A DNA stretch of 33,632 nt from positions 1 to 33,632 of the IMG/VR virus record IMGVR_UViG_3300035703_000283, one strand, 5' to 3'. Shown here in pieces: positions 29,565-33,632 of the stretch (position 1 is the first letter of the stretch; the number at the start of each line of letters is the position of its first letter). The position numbers were made by a program, and so were the translations under genes. The notes beneath the pieces were generated by a model. The model had not been told where the DNA came from, searched no databases, and saw only the letters and a program-made list of their open reading frames with translations. This stretch comes from a virus.

Positions 29565-29743
29565 AACGCACCTACCAATGCCCGACCTGTGGTAGAACAA
29601 TCAGCCTGTACGTCACACCATCAGAACCGCCGATCTGCACCAACCCAACCATCCACAAGACCCGCCCAACCGTCATGGAGGAACAATGCCGTACAAACAC
29701 AAAAACAAACCACTCCGCCAATACCCCGCCAACAAACTCCTAG
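29561..29743 (+). CDS. Small zinc-ribbon-like protein
   Basis: A 60-residue protein starting in an ATGA overlap with the methyltransferase stop. It has TYQCPTCGRTISLYVTPSEP and a later PPIC, which together suggest a half zinc ribbon. The last 19 residues are low-complexity and overlap the next gene, so the end may not be conserved. Similar CPTCG small proteins occur in actinophages. Confidence 0.55.
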   Translation: MKRTYQCPTCGRTISLYVTPSEPPICTNPTIHKTRPTVMEEQCRTNTKTNHSANTPPTNS

Positions 29744-29943
29744 AACGACTCCAAGGCCACGACACCTACATCGCCAACCTCCTCGGAGTTCGACGAGTCA
29801 CACTCAACGAATGGCGAACCAACAACACACACTTCTCCTGCTGGCGAGCCGACCGCCTCGCCATCCGCGCCGGATACCACCCAGCCCAAATCTGGCCCGA
29901 CTGGCTTGACATCTACCCACCCACAACCCACAAAGGAAACTAA
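29686..29943 (+). CDS. Helix-turn-helix DNA-binding protein
   Basis: An 85-residue protein after GGAGG. NKLLERLQGHDTYIANLLGV, RRVTLNEWRTNNTHFSCWRA and DRLAIRAGYHPAQIWPDWLD form a compact helical domain with a Cro-like HTH (IANLLGVRRVTLNEWR). It probably regulates transcription, or acts with the adjacent methyltransferases in a control role. No oligomerisation domain is seen. Confidence 0.65.
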   Translation: MPYKHKNKPLRQYPANKLLERLQGHDTYIANLLGVRRVTLNEWRTNNTHFSCWRADRLAIRAGYHPAQIWPDWLDIYPPTTHKGN

Positions 29944-29945
29944 CC

Positions 29946-31190
29946 ATGCTCCTCAAAGGAGACTGCCGCCAACAACTCGCCACACTCCCCGACAACAGTG
30001 TTCACGCCATCATCACCGACCCGCCATACGAACTCGGCTTCATGGGCAAAACATGGGACTCCACCGGCATCGCCTATGACCTACAAGTATGGACACAGTG
30101 CTTGCGGGTGCTAAAGCCTGGCGGACACCTGTTGGCGTTCGGCGGATCACGCACCTACCACCGTCTAGCTTGCGCCATCGAAGACGCAGGGTTCGAGATA
30201 CGAGACCAAATCATGTGGGTCTACGGCTCAGGATTCCCAAAATCACTCGACGTATCCAAAGCCATTGACAAGGCCGCTGGAGCGAAACGGGAAGTTATCT
30301 CAGAAGGATTATTTGCGAATCGCAGACCAGTATCACGCCGAGTATCAGACGGCGGAGCCCCTAATGAAGTCGGAGAATACCATTTTGGAAATAGACACAT
30401 CATTACCGCCCCGGCGACGGATGCGGCGAAGCAGTGGGACGGGTGGGGAACCGCACTCAAACCCGCCCACGAACCCATCGTCCTCGCCCGCAAACCACTC
30501 GACGGCACCGTCGCCAACAACGTGTTGACACACGGCGTCGGCGCACTCAACATCAACGGGTGCAGAGTCGGTGATGAACAGATAACGCTGAACACTTATG
30601 AGCAGAGACACGCATTCGGTGAATCACAGGTCGGCAGGGAATATATCAGCCGTGAATCTGCTGGTCGTTGGCCTGCGAACTTCATCCACGACGGCTCCAA
30701 CGAAGTCCTCGAACTCTTCCCCGACACGGGCAAATCGCAAGGCGGACGCATAGGCAAGAAAGCGATGGGCAACATCACCAACGTCCCTGCAGGACAATAC
30801 GAAGCAGGTGACCCTGGCTACGGTGACAGCGGTTCGGCTGCCAGGTTCTTCTACTGTGCCAAAGCATCACGCACCGAACGCAACGCAGGACTTGATGGGC
30901 TGCCAGCAGACAAACCAGTGTTTGGTGACGATGGCGGCACATACCAGGGATTGTCAAACAGCAAACACCCGCAAGCGAACTTCCATCCAACCGTCAAACC
31001 GCTCGCCCTTATCCACTACCTCATCAAACTCATCACCCCACCCGGCGGAACCATCCTTGACCCATTCCTCGGCTCAGGCACAACCGCCGTCGCAGCCACA
31101 CAACTCGGCCACCCATGGATCGGCTGCGAACTCACCGCCGACTACTGGCCGATCATCGAAGCCCGAGTCAACCACGCACAAACCAACTAA
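29946..31190 (+). CDS. DNA amino-methyltransferase (adenine-N6 or cytosine-N4)
   Basis: A 414-residue enzyme with the catalytic TDPPYEL (D25-P-P-Y28) near the N-terminus and the SAM-binding LDPFLGSGTT near the C-terminus, so the motif order is that of beta-class enzymes. Supporting parts are WTQCLRVLKPGGHLLAFGG and HPTVKPLALIHYLIKL. The long middle (about 90-340) is the target recognition region. It cannot be told whether it acts on A or C. It makes a second, different mark from the C5 enzyme upstream. Confidence 0.92.
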   Translation: MLLKGDCRQQLATLPDNSVHAIITDPPYELGFMGKTWDSTGIAYDLQVWTQCLRVLKPGGHLLAFGGSRTYHRLACAIEDAGFEIRDQIMWVYGSGFPKSLDVSKAIDKAAGAKREVISEGLFANRRPVSRRVSDGGAPNEVGEYHFGNRHIITAPATDAAKQWDGWGTALKPAHEPIVLARKPLDGTVANNVLTHGVGALNINGCRVGDEQITLNTYEQRHAFGESQVGREYISRESAGRWPANFIHDGSNEVLELFPDTGKSQGGRIGKKAMGNITNVPAGQYEAGDPGYGDSGSAARFFYCAKASRTERNAGLDGLPADKPVFGDDGGTYQGLSNSKHPQANFHPTVKPLALIHYLIKLITPPGGTILDPFLGSGTTAVAATQLGHPWIGCELTADYWPIIEARVNHAQTN

Positions 31191-31208
31191 ACCCGCAAAG
31201 GCCCGCCC

Positions 31209-33056
31209 GTGAACACACTCAACGAAGCACTCTCCTACGCCAACAAAGGCATCCGAGTCATCCCCATCCAACCCGGCACAAAACACCCCGGCATCAACAA
31301 CTGGACAACCCAAGCCACCACCAACCCCACCACCATCCGCCAATGGTGGACAGGCCCATACAAAGGCTGGGGCGTCGGCATCGTCACCGGGCGAGCCACC
31401 AACAAACAATTCTTCGTCCTAGACATCGACGAACACGACCCACAACAATCAGGCCACGACACCCTCGCAGACCTAGAAACCGAACACGGCAAACTCCCCG
31501 AAACCATCACCGTCCTCACCCCAACAGGAGGCAAACACCTCTACTACTCCACACCCATCCCCATCCGCAACGACGCAGGACGACGCCTCGGCCCAGGCCT
31601 AGACATCCGAGGCGACGGAGGACAAGTCCTCGCACCACCCACCATCCACCCCAACGGCCAACCATACACATTCGAGCACGGCTACAGCATCCAAGAACAC
31701 CCACTCGCCGAAGCACCCGAATGGCTCATCCAACGCCTCACCACCGAACCCACCGTCGACAACCACCGCCCACGCGACACCGACCTCTTCCTCACCGACC
31801 CCAACTCACCCTCCGCCCGCTACAACAACCAAACCACCTGGAACCAGCTACTCACCACAGACGGCTGGACATACGTCTACAGCGGCAAAGACGGAACCGA
31901 ATACTGGCGACGACCCGGCAAAACCCAAGGCATCTCCGCCTCCGTCAACCACAACGGCAACGACGCACTCATCATCTTCACCACCAACGCACCCATCCCA
32001 CCAGGCGGCTACTCACGCTTCGGCTACTACGCCGCCACCCAACACGGCGGATCATGGAAACACGCCGCCGCGGCCTACACCCAAACCAACCCCACCCCCA
32101 CCACACACACCCCCGACGAACTCCTCAACCAACTCATCAACTGGCAAGACTTCTGGAAACAAGACCACACCACCGAAGACTGGCTCGCATACCCACTCAT
32201 CGCCAGATCACGCCAAACCGCCCTCTTCGCCGTCTCCAAAATGGGCAAGTCCTACCTCACCCTCGCCACTGTCGCAGCCCTCGCCACCGGGCGCAGCATC
32301 CTCGGCAGACCCCCACAACCACCCATCAACGTCCTCTACCTTGACTATGAAATGGTGCAAGCCGACCTCTACGAACGCCTCGAAGCCCTCGGCTACACCG
32401 AAGACGACGACCTCACCCACCTCCACTACGCCCTCCTACCCAACCTCCCCCCACTCAACACCTACCAAGGCGCAGCCGAACTCACCAAACTCGCCGAACT
32501 CGTCCAAGCCCAAGTCGTCGTCATAGACACCACAGGCCGAGCCATCGAAGGCGAAGAAAACTCAGCCGACACCTACCGCGAATACGCCCGCACCACAGGA
32601 CTCGCCCTCAAAACCAAAGGCATCGCCGTCCTCCGCACCGACCACGCCGGAAAAGACAAAGGAAAAACCCAAGGCCAACGCGGCAGCTCAGCCAAAAACG
32701 ACGACGTCGACATCGTCTACCGCATGGATCGCGAAGCCCACACCATCACCCTCACACGCATCTTCACCCGCATCGGATGGTGTCCCGCAGAAGTCACACT
32801 CCACGAAGACCCCGACGACCCCACCACACCCATCAAACTCCACGAACCAATGGAAACCTTCCCAGCCGACGTCTACGACCTCGCCAGAACCCTCTGCCAC
32901 ACCATCCCCGGCCTACGACCCGGACACAAACCCCCAGGCCGACCCACCATCCGCAAAGCCCTCAAAGAAGCCGGGATCAAAGCCCGCAACGACAAACTCT
33001 CCAAAGCCCTCCGAGCCATCGAACTCGGACGCCTACGCGACCCACTCGCAGACTAG
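31209..33056 (+). CDS. Primase-polymerase / RepA-like helicase fusion
   Basis: Replication protein of 615 residues. The N-terminal prim-pol domain has FFVLDIDEHD with D72 and D74, TPTGGKHLYY with H110, and GLDIRGDGGQVLAPP with D132. A middle region (about 185-330) links to a RecA-fold ATPase with Walker A VSKMGKS (342-348), a strand NVLYLDYEM, and Walker B QVVVIDTTG (D440). RTDHAGKDKG (about 478-487) and a C-terminal winged-helix-like tail follow. It likely primes and unwinds DNA at the phage origin. GTG 31209 follows AAAGGCCCGCC. Codons are extremely C-rich. Confidence 0.9.
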   Translation: MNTLNEALSYANKGIRVIPIQPGTKHPGINNWTTQATTNPTTIRQWWTGPYKGWGVGIVTGRATNKQFFVLDIDEHDPQQSGHDTLADLETEHGKLPETITVLTPTGGKHLYYSTPIPIRNDAGRRLGPGLDIRGDGGQVLAPPTIHPNGQPYTFEHGYSIQEHPLAEAPEWLIQRLTTEPTVDNHRPRDTDLFLTDPNSPSARYNNQTTWNQLLTTDGWTYVYSGKDGTEYWRRPGKTQGISASVNHNGNDALIIFTTNAPIPPGGYSRFGYYAATQHGGSWKHAAAAYTQTNPTPTTHTPDELLNQLINWQDFWKQDHTTEDWLAYPLIARSRQTALFAVSKMGKSYLTLATVAALATGRSILGRPPQPPINVLYLDYEMVQADLYERLEALGYTEDDDLTHLHYALLPNLPPLNTYQGAAELTKLAELVQAQVVVIDTTGRAIEGEENSADTYREYARTTGLALKTKGIAVLRTDHAGKDKGKTQGQRGSSAKNDDVDIVYRMDREAHTITLTRIFTRIGWCPAEVTLHEDPDDPTTPIKLHEPMETFPADVYDLARTLCHTIPGLRPGHKPPGRPTIRKALKEAGIKARNDKLSKALRAIELGRLRDPLAD

Positions 33057-33059
33057 AAA

Positions 33060-33147
33060 CCACGGGACAGCCCCACGGGACAGTCCCGCAAACCCTGTGC
33101 GGGAGTAAGGGGACAGGTGTGTGTTCCGTAAGGAACACACCTGTCCC
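33060..33147 (+). other. Repeat- and hairpin-rich stretch, origin candidate
   Basis: Within the 202-base gap before HNH. CCACGGGACAG occurs at 33060-33070 and 33073-33083, GGGACAG again at 33110-33116, and its complement CTGTCCC at 33141-33147. There is a palindrome GGGACAGTCCC (33077-33087), a stem TCCCGCA/TGCGGGA (33084-33104), and a long hairpin (33110-33127 with 33132-33147, loop GTAA, one 2-base bulge). 33148-33258 is C-rich with no visible signal. Confidence 0.5.
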
Positions 33148-33258
33148 ACTCTGGCCCGAAACACCCCAACTAAAATTCACACACCCCTTCCCATTCATAT
33201 CTCACATCCCCCCCACGCGGCCCCACCCCACCCCAACCCAGCCCCAACAGGACACACC

Positions 33259-33564
33259 ATGCCCATCCAACGCCCCTGCCTCACCTGCCGCACCCTCACC
33301 ACCAACCCCACCCGCTGCACCACCTGCCAAACCAAGACCGAAGCAATCCGCAACGCCACACGAACCCACTACCGAGGCGACTACCCCACCCGAGCCAAAC
33401 ACATCCGAGACAACGCCACCCACTGCTGGATCTGCGGCCAAGGCCCACGACCCGACGACCCCTGGACAGCAGACCACATCTACGGCCCAGACCGACCCGA
33501 GCTTGCCCCAGCACATCGGAGCTGCAATTCATCGCGGGGCGCACGACACCAGCGACGACGCTGA
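33259..33564 (+). CDS. HNH endonuclease
   Basis: A 101-residue nuclease. Cysteines 7, 10, 20 and 23 (CLTC; CTTC) and 56 and 59 (CWIC) bind zinc. The HNH core is ADHIYGPDR with D72 and H73, then HRSCNSSRG with H86 and N90. Phage HNH proteins encoded next to terminase help cut DNA at packaging sites, and here the small terminase is next if the window ends join. I chose ATG 33259 since upstream residues are low-complexity and would cross the hairpin region. Confidence 0.88.
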   Translation: MPIQRPCLTCRTLTTNPTRCTTCQTKTEAIRNATRTHYRGDYPTRAKHIRDNATHCWICGQGPRPDDPWTADHIYGPDRPELAPAHRSCNSSRGARHQRRR

Positions 33565-33572
33565 CCTCGACA

Positions 33573-33601
33573 CCCCCTCCCCGGCACTCTCGGGGGGTGG
33601 G
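33573..33601 (+). other. GC-rich hairpin in presumed packaging-site region
   Basis: CCCCCTCCCCG (33573-33583) can pair with CGGGGGGTGGGG (33591-33602) around a 7-base loop, with one wobble and one mismatch. It sits between HNH and terminase when the ends are joined (33565-33632 plus 1-50), the usual place of a cos or pac site. No T-run follows. Confidence 0.4.
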
Positions 33602-33632
33602 GTCAATCTGGGTGACGGGGGTTGGAAACGAC

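Noticed and set aside
31115-32344. Open frame of 409 codons on the plus strand overlapping the primase-helicase gene
   Set aside because: The translation is almost only Arg, His, Pro and Thr, the shadow of C-rich codons in another frame. The primase-helicase frame has all motifs.
33121-33258. Longer HNH protein starting at 33121
   Set aside because: It would begin within a hairpin and add Pro/His/Thr-rich sequence unlike any HNH domain. ATG 33259 gives a clean zinc-binding N-terminus.
1-33632. Integrase, immunity repressor and attachment sites (temperate lifestyle)
   Set aside because: No recombinase motifs or repressor-type gene were found. The RHH and HTH proteins sit in the methyltransferase operon and do not by themselves indicate lysogeny.

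Overview
The window reads as an essentially complete genome of a tailed phage (siphovirus type, HK97-fold capsid, long tail) that infects an actinobacterium. A WhiB-family regulator at 23520-23810 is the clearest host pointer, because this family is restricted to Actinobacteria and their phages. GTG/TTG starts, high-GC coding and actinophage-type small genes agree with that. A small protein at 19844-20110 resembles short proteins I know mainly from aquatic phage genomes, so an aquatic actinobacterium is plausible but not shown. All convincing genes lie on the + strand. An HNH gene at the right edge (33259-33564) and the small terminase gene at the left edge (51-593) are normally neighbours, so the two window ends probably join. 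I see no integrase, immunity repressor, DNA polymerase, tRNA or CRISPR array.

Layout. 51-8176 is packaging and head: terminase small and large subunits, a tiny membrane protein, portal, several small structural proteins, a Tudor-like/prohead accessory protein, HK97-type protease and major capsid protein, closed by a strong terminator at 8232-8277. 8307-11834 is a block of four sugar-transfer genes placed between capsid and connector genes. 11869-20110 is neck and tail: connector, tail terminator candidate, major tail protein, tail assembly chaperone with a predicted -1 frameshift, an HK97-gp10-like protein, a primase-like gene, tape measure, minor tail protein, glycine-rich adhesin and a short tip-associated protein. 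20126-23551 holds lysis genes (M15 peptidase, lytic transglycosylase, three small membrane proteins) and a metallophosphoesterase. 23520-27652 holds WhiB, a resolvase-like nuclease, a RecB-like exonuclease, a probable ssDNA-binding protein and a string of overlapping small genes. 27713-31190 begins with the best promoter in the window, which carries a tandem operator-like repeat, and runs through a ribbon-helix-helix protein, a C5-cytosine methyltransferase, a helix-turn-helix protein and an amino-methyltransferase. 31209-33056 is a primase-polymerase/helicase fusion, followed by a hairpin-rich noncoding stretch that could be an origin, then HNH and the presumed packaging-site region.

How the genes work together. 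HNH, terminase and portal package DNA into a capsid that is matured by the protease. The sugar-transfer block probably decorates the virion. The chaperone, tape measure and tail proteins build the tail, and the glycine-rich protein probably binds the host. Replication seems to rely on the primase-helicase fusion plus host polymerase, with phage-encoded nucleases and a binding protein for recombination. Two methyltransferases probably protect the phage DNA. Points most worth a second look are the frame conflict at the start of the first glycosyltransferase, the glycosyltransferase block itself, a CCCTTTG frameshift site, an exact 21-residue repeat protein, an LDSSxLDG motif shared by two structural proteins, the repeat-bearing promoter at 27713, possible leaderless promoters, and the repeats after the primase-helicase gene.
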